Source of the DNA: Spirochaetales bacterium
GTDB taxonomy: Bacteria > Spirochaetota > Spirochaetia > SZUA-6 > JAFGRV01
Direction of reading: 5' to 3'
Length of the DNA stretch: 64,000 bases
Assembly (NCBI GenBank): GCA_016930085.1
Contig: JAFGHO010000028.1
Location: 1-64,000, forward strand
The notes beneath the pieces are model-generated. The model searched no databases, had not been told where the DNA came from, and worked only from the letters and a program-made list of their open reading frames with translations. Shown here in pieces: positions 25,368-34,322 of the stretch (its first letter is position 1; each line of letters begins with the position of its first letter). Made by a program: the position numbers and the translations under genes.

Positions 25368-26132
25368 ATGAAACAGGTAAGAGTCTTTAATAGTCTGCAA
25401 ACTCTTTCACGGTCATGCGCTTCTTTTTTATCCGACCGGATAGAAAAAGCCTGCCATGACGGCAAAACGTTCGATATTATTCTTACCGGTGGAAACACCC
25501 CGATCGATTGTTACAATGAACTCGCCTCGATTCTATCGGACGGACGGTTTCCTTTGAAAAACATCAATTGGTTTTTCGGGGACGAACGATGGGTGCCCGC
25601 CGACCATGAAGACAGCAATGAAAGAATGGTACGGAAATACCTGCTCGGCAAACTAAAGATACCGGAAGAAAATATTTTCTCCTGGAAAGCATGTACAAAG
25701 GAACCGTATAAATGTGCATTTGATTATAACCGTATCATCCATGAACACTTTATTGACAGGAATAAAGTACCCGATATCCTTCTTCTCGGCATGGGAGAAG
25801 ACGGCCATACGGCGTCGCTTTTTCCCCAAAGCAGGGTGCTTTTGGAAGCGGGAGAATTCGAGACGGTATCGAAGGACCTGCCGGTCTTCGCGGCTTCAGT
25901 CTATGTTCCCGGACTCAATACATGGCGGCTTTCTCTCACGCCGCGGATTCTTAACCGGGCACAGCAGATCATCTTCCTCATAAGCGGAGAAAAAAAACGT
26001 GAAAGTTTCAAAAAAGTGATGAACGGCACTTCCGATATCCCCGCGGCGTGGATTCAGGCGAAACATTGCATTTATTTCGTAACAACGGATATCTGGTCCA
26101 ACGGCGCATCGCCGCACAGCCGCAATCGGTAA
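25368..26132 (+). CDS. pgl: 6-phosphogluconolactonase
   Basis: 254 residues, normal length. Family motifs are LTGGNTPIDCYN (phosphate loop), NWFFGDERWVPADHEDSNERMVRKYLL, LLGMGEDGHTASLFPQS and TPRILNRAQQIIFLISG. It hydrolyses 6-phosphogluconolactone in the oxidative pentose phosphate pathway. The gene stands alone, 165 bases after enzyme I; no zwf is nearby. Confidence 0.95.
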   Translation: MKQVRVFNSLQTLSRSCASFLSDRIEKACHDGKTFDIILTGGNTPIDCYNELASILSDGRFPLKNINWFFGDERWVPADHEDSNERMVRKYLLGKLKIPEENIFSWKACTKEPYKCAFDYNRIIHEHFIDRNKVPDILLLGMGEDGHTASLFPQSRVLLEAGEFETVSKDLPVFAASVYVPGLNTWRLSLTPRILNRAQQIIFLISGEKKRESFKKVMNGTSDIPAAWIQAKHCIYFVTTDIWSNGASPHSRNR

Positions 26133-26311
26133 GATCAGGCTTTTTTCCCGATGATTTATTGCCATAATCCGCCATTAGGAATATAGTACAGAAAACAGGC
26201 AGACGCCCGAAGGGTGTAAATTAAGGTAAAAACCGGGACTGAAAACGTATCATAAAAAAACGGTTCCCGACCGGAGAAAGCACAGGGCGGTCTGTCAGGC
26301 AAAGATCGTGT

Positions 26312-27130
26312 ATGACAAAGGTTGATATTCAAAAAAAATACGCCATGTTAAAAAACCGTCTCAAGGAACTGGGGAAGGTCATCGTCGCCTATTCGGGCGG
26401 CGTCGACTCGACATTGCTTCTCCGGTGTGCGGTCGAGGTACTCGGAAATGAAAATGTATTGGCCGTTACCGCCGGTTCCGAGATGATTCCCGCTTCCGAA
26501 TTGAACGATGCGACGGCGTATACAAAAGACAACGGCATTGCACATCTTGTCATTGCGGCATCGGGGTTACATGAAATAAACGAGAAGGGGAATCCCCCGG
26601 ACCGCTGCTATCATTGTAAAAAAAGCCTTTTTTTAAAAATCACAGCGATTGCGGAGAAAAGAAATTTTACCCACGTGATCGAGGGCTCCAATACGGATGA
26701 CGATAACGACTACAGGCCGGGTAAAAAGGCCCTCGAGGAGTGTGGCGTGCTGTCCCCCCTCAGGGAGGCGGGGCTTGGCAAGGAAGAAATACGAAAGCTT
26801 TCAAAAGCGGAACACCTTCCCTCGTGGGATAAACCTGCGCGGGCCTGTCTTGTTTCGAGATTCCCGTATTATATGACGATACACAATGATATGTTGAAAA
26901 AGGTCGAGCGGGCGGAAGAATTTCTCATAGAGCAGGGATTCACCCTCTGCCGGGTTCGCTGTTTCGGTGATAAAGCCCTGATTGAAGTCGAAAAAACCAG
27001 GGTTCGGGAGGCCCGGCGTATCCTGCAGAAAATTGAAAGTGTTCTGCATGAAATCGGATTCAGGGAAGTGGAAATCGATCCCGACGGATACCGGACAGGC
27101 AGAATGAACGTTTTTAATGAAAAAGAATGA
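26312..27130 (+). CDS. larE: LarE-like ATP-dependent sulfur transferase
   Basis: 272 residues. It has the PP-loop SGGVDSTLLL (residues 28-33 and on) of AMP-forming enzymes and the LarE segments RCYHCKKSLF, GSNTDDDNDYRPG and KPARACLVSRFPY. LarE adds sulfur to the nickel-pincer cofactor of lactate racemase. Three cysteines (Cys99, Cys102, Cys179) suggest the cluster-bearing version that can act catalytically rather than the single sacrificial cysteine. No LarA, LarB or LarC is in the window. The last codons overlap the start of the YgjP-type gene. Confidence 0.87.
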   Translation: MTKVDIQKKYAMLKNRLKELGKVIVAYSGGVDSTLLLRCAVEVLGNENVLAVTAGSEMIPASELNDATAYTKDNGIAHLVIAASGLHEINEKGNPPDRCYHCKKSLFLKITAIAEKRNFTHVIEGSNTDDDNDYRPGKKALEECGVLSPLREAGLGKEEIRKLSKAEHLPSWDKPARACLVSRFPYYMTIHNDMLKKVERAEEFLIEQGFTLCRVRCFGDKALIEVEKTRVREARRILQKIESVLHEIGFREVEIDPDGYRTGRMNVFNEKE

Positions 27131-27860
27131 GTTTATCGTTTCAGGTACCATCAAGCTTCCCCTTACCATATATTGCGAGAAAAGGAAGAACTCCCGTATT
27201 TCAATCGGCAAAAAAGGGATTTATATAAGGCTTCCGCTTACCATGACCGAAACCGAGAAAAAAGCCCAGGTCAAAAAGTTTACCGATTGGGCAAAAAAAA
27301 AGATGGAAATCAGACGTGAATACCTTGAAAGACATCTTAAGCCTGGTTCGGGAAGAAGCTATCGCGACGGAGATGTCCTCCGGCTGAACAAAGGATCATA
27401 TATTATCAGACTGTCATATACGGATAAAAAAACAAGCTCGTCCGCGATTACCGGGAAAGAAATACGACTCATTATCTCCTCCCGGCTTACCGAAGAAGAA
27501 CGATTAAAGGAATGTACCGCCCTTCTGAGCAGATGTATAGCAAAACAACGGCTTCCGGCGTTAAAAAAACGGATAGAAGAGCTAAATAAAAAACACTTTC
27601 GAAAGAAAACAGGAAAAATATTTTATAAATACAATAAATCGAATTGGGGAAGCTGCTCTTCGAGAGGGAATATCAATATTTCGACCCGCCTTCTCTTTGC
27701 ACCGGAGGGCGTCCTCGATTACGTCTGTGTCCATGAACTTGCCCACCTGATCGAAAAAAATCATTCACACAGATTCTGGTCGCTTGTGAGGAAGGTTATG
27801 CCGGACTATAAAAAAAGAAAAAATTGGCTGAAGGAAAACTACGACCGGTGCTGGTTTTAG
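27117..27860 (+). CDS. YgjP-type zinc metallopeptidase (DUF45)
   Basis: 247 residues. The zinc-binding motif HELAHLIEKNHSHRFW (HExxH plus a later His) and the WGSCSSRGNINISTRLL segment are the hallmarks of the YgjP/DUF45 family. The first 130 residues are basic and variable. Its substrate is unknown; a C-terminal KKRKNWLKEN stretch is also family-typical. It starts within the last codons of larE (14-base overlap), so the two are co-translated. Confidence 0.88.
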   Translation: MKKNEFIVSGTIKLPLTIYCEKRKNSRISIGKKGIYIRLPLTMTETEKKAQVKKFTDWAKKKMEIRREYLERHLKPGSGRSYRDGDVLRLNKGSYIIRLSYTDKKTSSSAITGKEIRLIISSRLTEEERLKECTALLSRCIAKQRLPALKKRIEELNKKHFRKKTGKIFYKYNKSNWGSCSSRGNINISTRLLFAPEGVLDYVCVHELAHLIEKNHSHRFWSLVRKVMPDYKKRKNWLKENYDRCWF

Positions 27861-27888
27861 TGCGGTTGACGACGGGATACACCGATAC

Positions 27889-28503
27889 TCATTCATTTTT
27901 CCGGGCCGTCATAAGATATATTTTCTGTCCGTGATCCATAAACTTGTTCGCATACACGGAAAGAAACACCTCTTCGGGAGGATTGTCATCCATTAGTGTA
28001 AAACCGGGATGAAGAAGGAGCAGGAGTTTTGCCTGTACCGAATAATCAAAAAAATCCGTCGCAAAAGAGAGTCTTCCGCCCGGCTTCAATGTGTTACAGA
28101 GAATATCCAGATTCGATTTTCTAATAAACCGCCTTCTCCTATGTCTGGTTTTCGGCCACGGATCGGGAAAATAAACATGATAATGATCGATACAGCGCGG
28201 CGGCAATCTTTGAAGAAGGACCTCCGCCTTTTCCTGAACCACGGTAATATTATGAAGCGATCTGTTTTTAATCTTTTTGAGAATCTTGAGGCATCGTTTC
28301 TTTTTTAATTCAATACCGATTAAAAAAGTATCCTTTGCTTTTTCACCATATGCGACAAGAAAATGACCGTTTCCGCTGCCGATTTCTATCTCAATCCGCC
28401 CCCGGGAAAGGGTTGAAATGGCTTCTGCAACAATTGAATCAACTTCTTCAATTCGCCTTATTGTTATTGCCGGATCTGCGTCCCCGTGACTTTTTTCTTG
28501 CAT
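27889..28503 (-). CDS. trmB: tRNA (guanine-N7-)-methyltransferase
   Basis: 204 residues. SAM-binding motif EIEIGSGNGHFL near residue 40, catalytic/guanine-binding FPDPWPKTRHRRRRF in the middle and LSFATDFFDYS are diagnostic of TrmB, which makes m7G46 in tRNA. The start ATG 28503 falls inside the last 55 bases of the DEAD-box gene on the same strand, implying coupling of tRNA modification with that RNA-related protein. A shorter start may exist. Confidence 0.95.
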   Translation of the reverse strand: MQEKSHGDADPAITIRRIEEVDSIVAEAISTLSRGRIEIEIGSGNGHFLVAYGEKAKDTFLIGIELKKKRCLKILKKIKNRSLHNITVVQEKAEVLLQRLPPRCIDHYHVYFPDPWPKTRHRRRRFIRKSNLDILCNTLKPGGRLSFATDFFDYSVQAKLLLLLHPGFTLMDDNPPEEVFLSVYANKFMDHGQKIYLMTARKNE

Positions 28504-30028
28504 AATTGACGTTTATTACCTTACCCTTGAGTTCTTTACCGGAGAGAACGGAAATCGCACGTGAAGCATGCCGCGAGGATATGTCGAGAAACGAATAATT
28601 GTCGAGTACCTTGACTTCTTTGATTTCAGAACGCTTTATTTTCAGATGTTCGGTGAACAGGGAGACGAGGTCATTCGGAAAAACATGCCTGTTCTTGCCC
28701 ACACTGATAAAAAGGGTGGTGATTGCGGATTTCTTTTTCCCGAACCTTTTCCCCATTAATTCCTTGAAAAGATACGCCATAAAATAGGACCGCATATAAA
28801 AAGGAACATGTTGTTTTACCATTTTTTTCAAGGCATTCAGATCATCCGCATCTTCCTCTTCCCTGATTTTCTTGATAATTTCCGCTGTCATCCCTTTCAC
28901 CACATCTTTTTCCGAAGGGAGCGGTTCTTTTTTGATATCCACGTTTTTCATCTCCTCCGTTGTCGTTAATTTGTTCATGTCCTTGCCGGTTATAAAAAAA
29001 ATAATCTCTTTGATTCCGTGCGATTCCATCGCCGTCAATCCGGAATAACAGCCGGACTGAACCGGGACATCAAAATAGAGTATATGTGACGGCCAGAAAG
29101 ATTTCGGATTTTGAATGTCTGCCGGCGAGGCAACAAGAACAGGAATCTTTTTCTGATTAAAGGCGTTACAAATTTTATCCTTCTTGCCTTCCTCGATTTT
29201 ATTCGAGTACCTTTTGACGGGAAAGCCGCCGTGCTTCAGGGAACGCATCAGTATCGAGATGGTTTCTTCATTATCAGCGTAAAGTAACAGTGAATTTATC
29301 GATTTTGTCGTAATAAACTCGCAAAGCACGCTTATTCTTTTCTGCTGGCTTATCTTTTCAATATCAAGCCATGAATAATCCGGTCTTTCGTTTTCTTTTT
29401 CCCATTCCTGTCTGCCTACCGTCAGGGGACGATGAAGCGTCGACAGCAGGTTGTCAAGAGAAGATAACGGGACGGGAGAGAAAAGGATCGTCTGTAACTG
29501 CTGAGGCAGTTTCGTCGCGATAAAATGCAGGTCCGGTTCAAATCCCGGAAACTTCTCCATATCCGTTCCGTCAATCACCTGAAACTGCAAGCCATCGAAA
29601 GAGAGATTTCCCCTTCTTATATGATCGATCACCCTGCTTGTTGTTCCGATGACGATATCGGGTTTTTGTGAAAGCAGACGGAATTCCTTCCTGCTTCCCT
29701 TCTCGCTGCCTATAAGGGTAACATTCACCTCTTTTGAGAAATATTGTATGAATTTATGGAACTCTCTGGTTATTTTTTTAACCCGGTCAAATGATGATGT
29801 AAGGACTAATGCTTTTATCCCTGCCCTATTTTTATGCATCATCTCCAAAACGGGAAGGATAAAAGCAGCAGTCTTACCTGTTCTATCACCGGCTTCAATA
29901 GCAATATTTTTTCCCTTTAAAATAACGGGAATCACCTTTTTCTGCAAAGGAGTCGGCTTCAGATAGCCTGCTTTGCGTAAAAGCTCTCCTATTTCTTTTT
30001 TCCAGAGAGTGTGAGCTTTTTTAAACAT
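28448..30028 (-). CDS. degenerate DEAD-box protein with DbpA-type RNA-binding domain
   Basis: 526 residues. Two RecA-like domains (about 1-210 and 230-370) are followed by a C-terminal DbpA-like RRM (about 445-515). The Q motif (PTPLQKKVIP) and Walker A (AGDRTGKT, residues 46-53) are kept. Motif II reads DGTD (153-156) instead of DEAD, motif III reads FSPV, and no HRxGRxGR motif VI is visible. ATP hydrolysis is therefore doubtful. The DbpA domain in the family binds 23S rRNA hairpin 92. It may be an RNA-binding scaffold. It is co-transcribed with trmB. Confidence 0.85.
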   Translation of the reverse strand: MFKKAHTLWKKEIGELLRKAGYLKPTPLQKKVIPVILKGKNIAIEAGDRTGKTAAFILPVLEMMHKNRAGIKALVLTSSFDRVKKITREFHKFIQYFSKEVNVTLIGSEKGSRKEFRLLSQKPDIVIGTTSRVIDHIRRGNLSFDGLQFQVIDGTDMEKFPGFEPDLHFIATKLPQQLQTILFSPVPLSSLDNLLSTLHRPLTVGRQEWEKENERPDYSWLDIEKISQQKRISVLCEFITTKSINSLLLYADNEETISILMRSLKHGGFPVKRYSNKIEEGKKDKICNAFNQKKIPVLVASPADIQNPKSFWPSHILYFDVPVQSGCYSGLTAMESHGIKEIIFFITGKDMNKLTTTEEMKNVDIKKEPLPSEKDVVKGMTAEIIKKIREEEDADDLNALKKMVKQHVPFYMRSYFMAYLFKELMGKRFGKKKSAITTLFISVGKNRHVFPNDLVSLFTEHLKIKRSEIKEVKVLDNYSFLDISSRHASRAISVLSGKELKGKVINVNYARKKSRGRRSGNNNKAN

Positions 30029-30058
30029 ATAAACCTGTCAAAAAACTATTTATCGTTA

Positions 30059-30087
30059 ACTATAGCACGTCTTTCGCATTTGGTCAA
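30059..30087 (-). promoter_or_regulatory. sigma-70-like promoter of the DEAD-box/trmB operon
   Basis: On the minus strand TTGACC (30087-30082), 17-base spacer and TATAGT (30064-30059). Expected start near 30052, 24 bases before ATG 30028. Confidence 0.65.
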
Positions 30088-30283
30088 GTTTTTACAAATT
30101 ATTTGGCGGAAACATTTCCGGTTTCACGATGACAAAAAAAGGCAAGAATATGGTCAATGGCATACTTCATTCTCCATTCGCTGTGCTATATTAGTAATAT
30201 ATCGACGTGTAACTTTCTTATTGAACCGAAGGTTATGATAGGGAGCGGAAAAAAGACCGATAATTAATGCAAGGGGTGCGGTT

Positions 30284-31474
30284 ATGAAGCGAAAAGCATT
30301 TATTTTCTTACTGTTCATACTATCCGTGAGTTTTCTTCAGGCGGAAATGCTTCAATTTAAATATATAAAGGGAGAAAAATACAAAATTCTGACAAAAGTA
30401 AATGAAAAAGTATATGTGAACGGTGAATTACATCACACTGCAGAGATATTGACAAAAATCGCGTTCGACGTCACCGACGCCGTCGAAAAAAAATGGCAGA
30501 TATCCGGCAAATATCAGACGTCCGAAAAAGCGGCCGTCAACTCTGAAATATACAAACTCGATGAGGAGTTTACCTCCAACTTCTGGATTGATTCACAGGG
30601 CAGGTATGAGATCGACAAGAATTATCTCTATCCTCTTGTAAGAAATATTCCTCTGTTTCCTTTGAAAGATATCAATCCCGGATACAAGTGGAAGGCGAAA
30701 GCCGAAGAGATTCAATATTTCAGACCATTTAATATACAAGCCCCGATATCCATCCCGATCGAAGTCGACTACGAATATGTAAAAAACCAGGTGATTGATG
30801 GTGTAAAATGCGCGGTTTTAAAGCTTAACTACAACTTGTACCGTGAATTTCCCGAATTAAAAGGCCTGTCCGACTGGTTTCCGATTCTCATTTTCGGCAA
30901 GGTCGAACAGGTATTTTACTGGGATATCGCAAAAGGAAGATATCACTCCTATACGGATGATTTTGATATTATCTATGGGTTTAACGACAATACATTATAT
31001 GAATATGTCGGTACCTCGACGGGAGCGTTTATCGAATCACCGAAAATGGATAAAGCGAAGATCGAAGAGGAAATAAGGGAAACAATTGAAAAAGAAAAAA
31101 TAGAGGATACGTCGGTACGTTCCGACGACACGGGTGTCACGATAACGCTCCAGGATATCAATTTTCTCCCCGAATCGGACATGCTTTTACCCAAAGAACA
31201 GAAGAAACTCAAGGCTATCGCGAATATACTTAAAAAATATGCCTCACGGGATATTCTTATCGCGGGCCATACGGCGCTGGCCGGAACGGAAGAAGGACGG
31301 AGGTTACTATCGGAGAAACGGGCAAAAGCCGTGGGAGAATATCTGTTTCTTTTGGGCGTAAAAAACAACATGATATTCAAAGGGTATGGTTCCAGGTATC
31401 CTGTTGCGGAAAACGATACGGAAGAAGGAATGAAACAAAACAGGCGTGTCGAAATCAAGATTCTGGAAAATTAG
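30284..31474 (+). CDS. OmpA-family outer-membrane protein
   Basis: 396 residues. Signal peptide (MKRKAFIFLLFILSVSFLQAE) is followed by a beta-rich domain of about 270 residues. The C-terminal OmpA domain (about 285-395) has DILIAGHTALAGTEEGRRLLSEKRAKAVGEYL and NRRVEIKIL, the peptidoglycan-binding pattern. It should anchor the outer membrane to the cell wall. It is not a classic 8-stranded OmpA porin; the N-terminal part is unassigned. An 85-base gap leads to the next lipoprotein in the same direction. Confidence 0.88.
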   Translation: MKRKAFIFLLFILSVSFLQAEMLQFKYIKGEKYKILTKVNEKVYVNGELHHTAEILTKIAFDVTDAVEKKWQISGKYQTSEKAAVNSEIYKLDEEFTSNFWIDSQGRYEIDKNYLYPLVRNIPLFPLKDINPGYKWKAKAEEIQYFRPFNIQAPISIPIEVDYEYVKNQVIDGVKCAVLKLNYNLYREFPELKGLSDWFPILIFGKVEQVFYWDIAKGRYHSYTDDFDIIYGFNDNTLYEYVGTSTGAFIESPKMDKAKIEEEIRETIEKEKIEDTSVRSDDTGVTITLQDINFLPESDMLLPKEQKKLKAIANILKKYASRDILIAGHTALAGTEEGRRLLSEKRAKAVGEYLFLLGVKNNMIFKGYGSRYPVAENDTEEGMKQNRRVEIKILEN

Positions 31475-31559
31475 ACCGGCCCGGCCAAGGATATAAAAGA
31501 ATTGTCGAAGCCGGAGGAGGCTTGACGTTTCATATCGTAAGGGGGTATTGTCGAAACCA

Positions 31560-32282
31560 ATGCGAAAAGCGACTTCGTTTATAATAACCTTTTTTGTCAT
31601 CCTCGTGTTTTTTTCCTGCTCTGTCAGACAGGATATTTCGATAGCCGTCGACGGAAGCGGTCAATCGACACTTTCGGTCGAACTCAAACCGGTTTTTCTC
31701 CTCTATATTCTGGATCTTGCCGAAGCGATGTCCGACGAAGAGTTTTCCGAGGATATGGATATTTTCGAGATACAGGAGATTAAAAAGGAACTGGGGAAAC
31801 AGGAGGGGGTTAAAGCGCTGACCGTTACTTCCCCTTCCCAGGAAAAACTGGAAGTGACGCTTTCTTTTACCCGGATCGCCCGGCTGTTACATCTACAATC
31901 TGAAAACACTCTCACCCCTCTCCTGACATTTAAAAACAGCCAGGGATTGAAAATACTTCATTTTCACCTTGAAAAAGAGAATTACACAATTATCACCGAA
32001 CTCTTTCCCATACTTGACAATCCCGTATTCCAAAACCTTGCCCCCCAACCGAAAGAAAATATCTCCCAACGCGAATACCTTGACATTGTCGAGTTCGCCA
32101 TGGGCGAAGAGGGACGTATTGCCGTTAAAAAGGAAATCGTGAAGGTGACGGTGACCGTAAAGGGAACGATTGTCTCCCAGAAGGGCGGATATATCAAAGA
32201 CGGCATCGTTTACTTTGATATTCCGCTGCTCGACGTCCTTCTCCTCTCAGAACCACTCGATTATGAGATAGTATTCAGATAA
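31560..32282 (+). CDS. lipoprotein, LppM-like
   Basis: 240 residues from ATG 31560; TTG 31548 is an alternative. The signal peptide ends in FFSC (Cys at the lipobox). The mature part starts with a beta segment (SVRQDISIAVDGSGQSTLSVEL) resembling the start of the 56.3-kb lipoprotein (VESRIKLNADGSGHIFFSY), the DUF3153/LppM-like pattern. An acidic middle segment and a long beta-rich tail follow. Both would face the periplasm or outer surface. Function unknown. Confidence 0.7.
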   Translation: MRKATSFIITFFVILVFFSCSVRQDISIAVDGSGQSTLSVELKPVFLLYILDLAEAMSDEEFSEDMDIFEIQEIKKELGKQEGVKALTVTSPSQEKLEVTLSFTRIARLLHLQSENTLTPLLTFKNSQGLKILHFHLEKENYTIITELFPILDNPVFQNLAPQPKENISQREYLDIVEFAMGEEGRIAVKKEIVKVTVTVKGTIVSQKGGYIKDGIVYFDIPLLDVLLLSEPLDYEIVFR

Positions 32283-32395
32283 TATATACGCCCGACACAT
32301 ATTCACGGGAAAAGATTACCCGGATGAACGCGGATGGGAAAAATGTTCCCGTCTTTCCCCCTTTCATATAATTCCCCGGTATGTAAAGAAAGAAA

Positions 32396-32424
32396 TCAGA
32401 CCGTCCGGAGACGAAACCGTCTGA
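32396..32424 (+). promoter_or_regulatory. imperfect inverted repeat upstream of the sigma-54 promoter
   Basis: TCAGACCGT (32396-32404) and ACCGTCTGA (32416-32424) pair at 8 of 9 positions. It sits 8 bases before the sigma-54 -24 element, a candidate binding site for the NtrC-type regulator encoded at 34323. Confidence 0.5.
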
Positions 32425-32431
32425 AAAATCC

Positions 32432-32447
32432 TGGCATACATTTTGCA
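32432..32447 (+). promoter_or_regulatory. sigma-54 promoter
   Basis: TGGCATACATTTTGCA has the GG-N10-GC spacing (GG at 32433-32434, GC at 32445-32446), matching the TGGCAC-N5-TTGCA consensus with one mismatch. Start expected near 32458. The next gene's aaggagg lies at 32472-32478. Confidence 0.8.
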
Positions 32448-32482
32448 TTTAATATAATGAACATATAGTCAAGGAGGCTGAT

Positions 32483-32977
32483 ATGAAAATAAAAAAACTT
32501 TTCCTGATAACGATACTGCTTGTCTCGACGGGATTCATTTTTGCAAACGGACAGAATGAATCAAACAATCCCCGCCGTGAACGGTGGGAAAACCTTATCG
32601 AATCCAAGGAAAAAATCACGGTGACCGGCGCACTCGTCATCAAAAACAGAATAATGCCCGAACTCAATACGGGGACAGCCGTCTATCTTCTCGCCGTCCC
32701 CCGGTTCGCCGTCTTACAACTCGAGATTAAAGATGGAGAGCAGGTAACCGTCGAAGGCGTCCTTCTCAAAGCGAACGGAGAATGCCCCATGAACACGCTC
32801 GAAGAAGGAGAAGAAATCTTTGTCGTCACTCGGGCGATTGTGAAAGGCAAAGAGTATGATCTCAAAGAAGCGTTCGGCGGAACGGATTTTCCTCGACGGG
32901 GCGGCCCGGGAGGTAAAAACCCCGGCAGACATCCCGGCCACTTCCCTCAGCGGGGAGACGGCAGCTGTTTCGAGTAA
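32483..32977 (+). CDS. small exported protein, probable target or partner of the two-component system
   Basis: 164 residues with a signal peptide (MKIKKLFLITILLVSTGFIFANG). The mature part has a beta-rich segment (KITVTGALVIKNRIMPELNTG, then LEIKDGEQVTVEGVLL) that looks like an OB-fold. The tail is basic and Gly/Pro/His/Arg-rich (GGPGGKNPGRHPGHFPQRGDG). Its position, sigma-54 promoter, and downstream histidine kinase plus NtrC regulator recall zraP of the ZraPSR zinc-stress system, but the sequence is not ZraP-like. It is probably periplasmic. The hairpins after the gene may make it more abundant than the kinase. Confidence 0.8.
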   Translation: MKIKKLFLITILLVSTGFIFANGQNESNNPRRERWENLIESKEKITVTGALVIKNRIMPELNTGTAVYLLAVPRFAVLQLEIKDGEQVTVEGVLLKANGECPMNTLEEGEEIFVVTRAIVKGKEYDLKEAFGGTDFPRRGGPGGKNPGRHPGHFPQRGDGSCFE

Positions 32978-32981
32978 AGAA

Positions 32982-33036
32982 CCGGAACCGTTTGTTCCGG
33001 GCCGGCCGCAGAATAATCTGCGGCTGGCTTTTTTTT
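32982..33036 (+). terminator. tandem hairpins and terminator between the exported protein and the histidine kinase
   Basis: A first hairpin CCGGAAC/GTTCCGG (32982-33000) is followed by GCCGGCCGCAG (33001-33011) paired with CTGCGGCTGGC (33018-33028), ending in eight T. This is an intrinsic terminator, perhaps partial. Confidence 0.85.
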
Positions 33037-33062
33037 CCTAAACAGGATAAGGTATACATACC

Positions 33063-34319
33063 ATGAAGCCCGTCAACCTGAGCGAGTATCTGTTTTACAT
33101 CGTTCTCATTTTCCTCTTTACTGGTATGGCCTTACTCATTTTCGTCTTGTTTCGCGGCGAAGCGGAACGGAACAGGCTCCTTCTTGAATACGAAGCCGAA
33201 CGGATGACCGCGTTTCTTTCGGAATCGATGCTGCGCAATCAGTTGAACGGGAACATCGAGATCGACGAAAGGGTCATCGGATTCGGTGTCTATGACTGGA
33301 ATGGTGAAAAAATACAGACATGGCGGAACGCGCCCGAAAAACTGAATAGCGCCGATATGGAAAGAACCGCGAGACGAATTCGTTACGATAAAAAAAATAA
33401 AAGCCTTGTCATTATCAGGCGAATCGGGAGGCACCCGATGACCAATCCCGACGATATAGCGGAACACATGAGAAGAATGCCGAGAATGCAGCCCGGCCGA
33501 CCCCCCGCTATCATTTATTTGGAATTCGACGCTTCATCATATATGAACAAGTACGGTCTTAACCGTATTTCGAGAATAGGCATCCCCGCGTTTCTCCTTT
33601 TAACAATGATTGTGACGATGCTTCTTTACAAAAAAAATACGGAATACAGAAAAAAACTCGTCGCACAGGCACAACTCGCCCAGCTGGGCGAAATGGCCCG
33701 TACACTTTCGCATGAAATTAAAAATCCGCTTGGTGCGATGCGAATACAGACAGGCTATCTTAAGAAGACATTGCCGAAAAAAAACCTGGCGGATTTGGTC
33801 CTTATCGAGGAGGAAATCGAGCGCCTGACACTCCTCACCAGAAGAATTTCCGATTTTGTCCGCGATCCCGCGGGAAAACCGGAAAAAATCAACCTGAACA
33901 CATTTATCGTCGATCTTCTCAAACGATACAATCACCCCGTTACATTCAGGAACACGGCCGGTTCGGATGTCACGATTCTTTTTGACAGGGACAGACTCCG
34001 GTCACTGCTTGAAAACGTCATCATGAACGCGATCGAAAGCCATGAATCGACCAAAGAGGAACACGTATTTCAGGTCGATATTGAACTGTCACGAACCAAA
34101 CACGGCGTTCGTGTTTCCGTGCTTGATTCGGGCAAGGGTATCGGGGGTGAATCGGTGGAACATCTTTTCGATCCTTTTTATACCACAAAAACACGCGGTT
34201 CCGGCATGGGACTTGCCATCGCAAAACGATTCTGCGAGGCAAGCGGCGGCGAAATAAGGCTTTTCCCCAGGGACGGGGGCGGCACCGAAGTGAGGATACT
34301 GTTCAGAAAGCGGGGGTAG
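33063..34319 (+). CDS. sensor histidine kinase
   Basis: 418 residues. Transmembrane helix at about 11-30, a periplasmic domain of about 135 residues that contains a Met/Pro/Arg/His-rich loop (GRHPMTNPDDIAEHMRRMPRM), second helix at about 171-189, then HisKA with His217 in TLSHEIKNPLGAMRIQ and a HATPase domain (DSGKGIGGE, FYTTKTRGSGMGLAIAK). Autophosphorylates and should pass phosphate to the regulator that starts four bases later. The Met/His-rich loop suggests a metal or redox ligand, without proof. Confidence 0.93.
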   Translation: MKPVNLSEYLFYIVLIFLFTGMALLIFVLFRGEAERNRLLLEYEAERMTAFLSESMLRNQLNGNIEIDERVIGFGVYDWNGEKIQTWRNAPEKLNSADMERTARRIRYDKKNKSLVIIRRIGRHPMTNPDDIAEHMRRMPRMQPGRPPAIIYLEFDASSYMNKYGLNRISRIGIPAFLLLTMIVTMLLYKKNTEYRKKLVAQAQLAQLGEMARTLSHEIKNPLGAMRIQTGYLKKTLPKKNLADLVLIEEEIERLTLLTRRISDFVRDPAGKPEKINLNTFIVDLLKRYNHPVTFRNTAGSDVTILFDRDRLRSLLENVIMNAIESHESTKEEHVFQVDIELSRTKHGVRVSVLDSGKGIGGESVEHLFDPFYTTKTRGSGMGLAIAKRFCEASGGEIRLFPRDGGGTEVRILFRKRG

Positions 34320-34322
34320 CGT

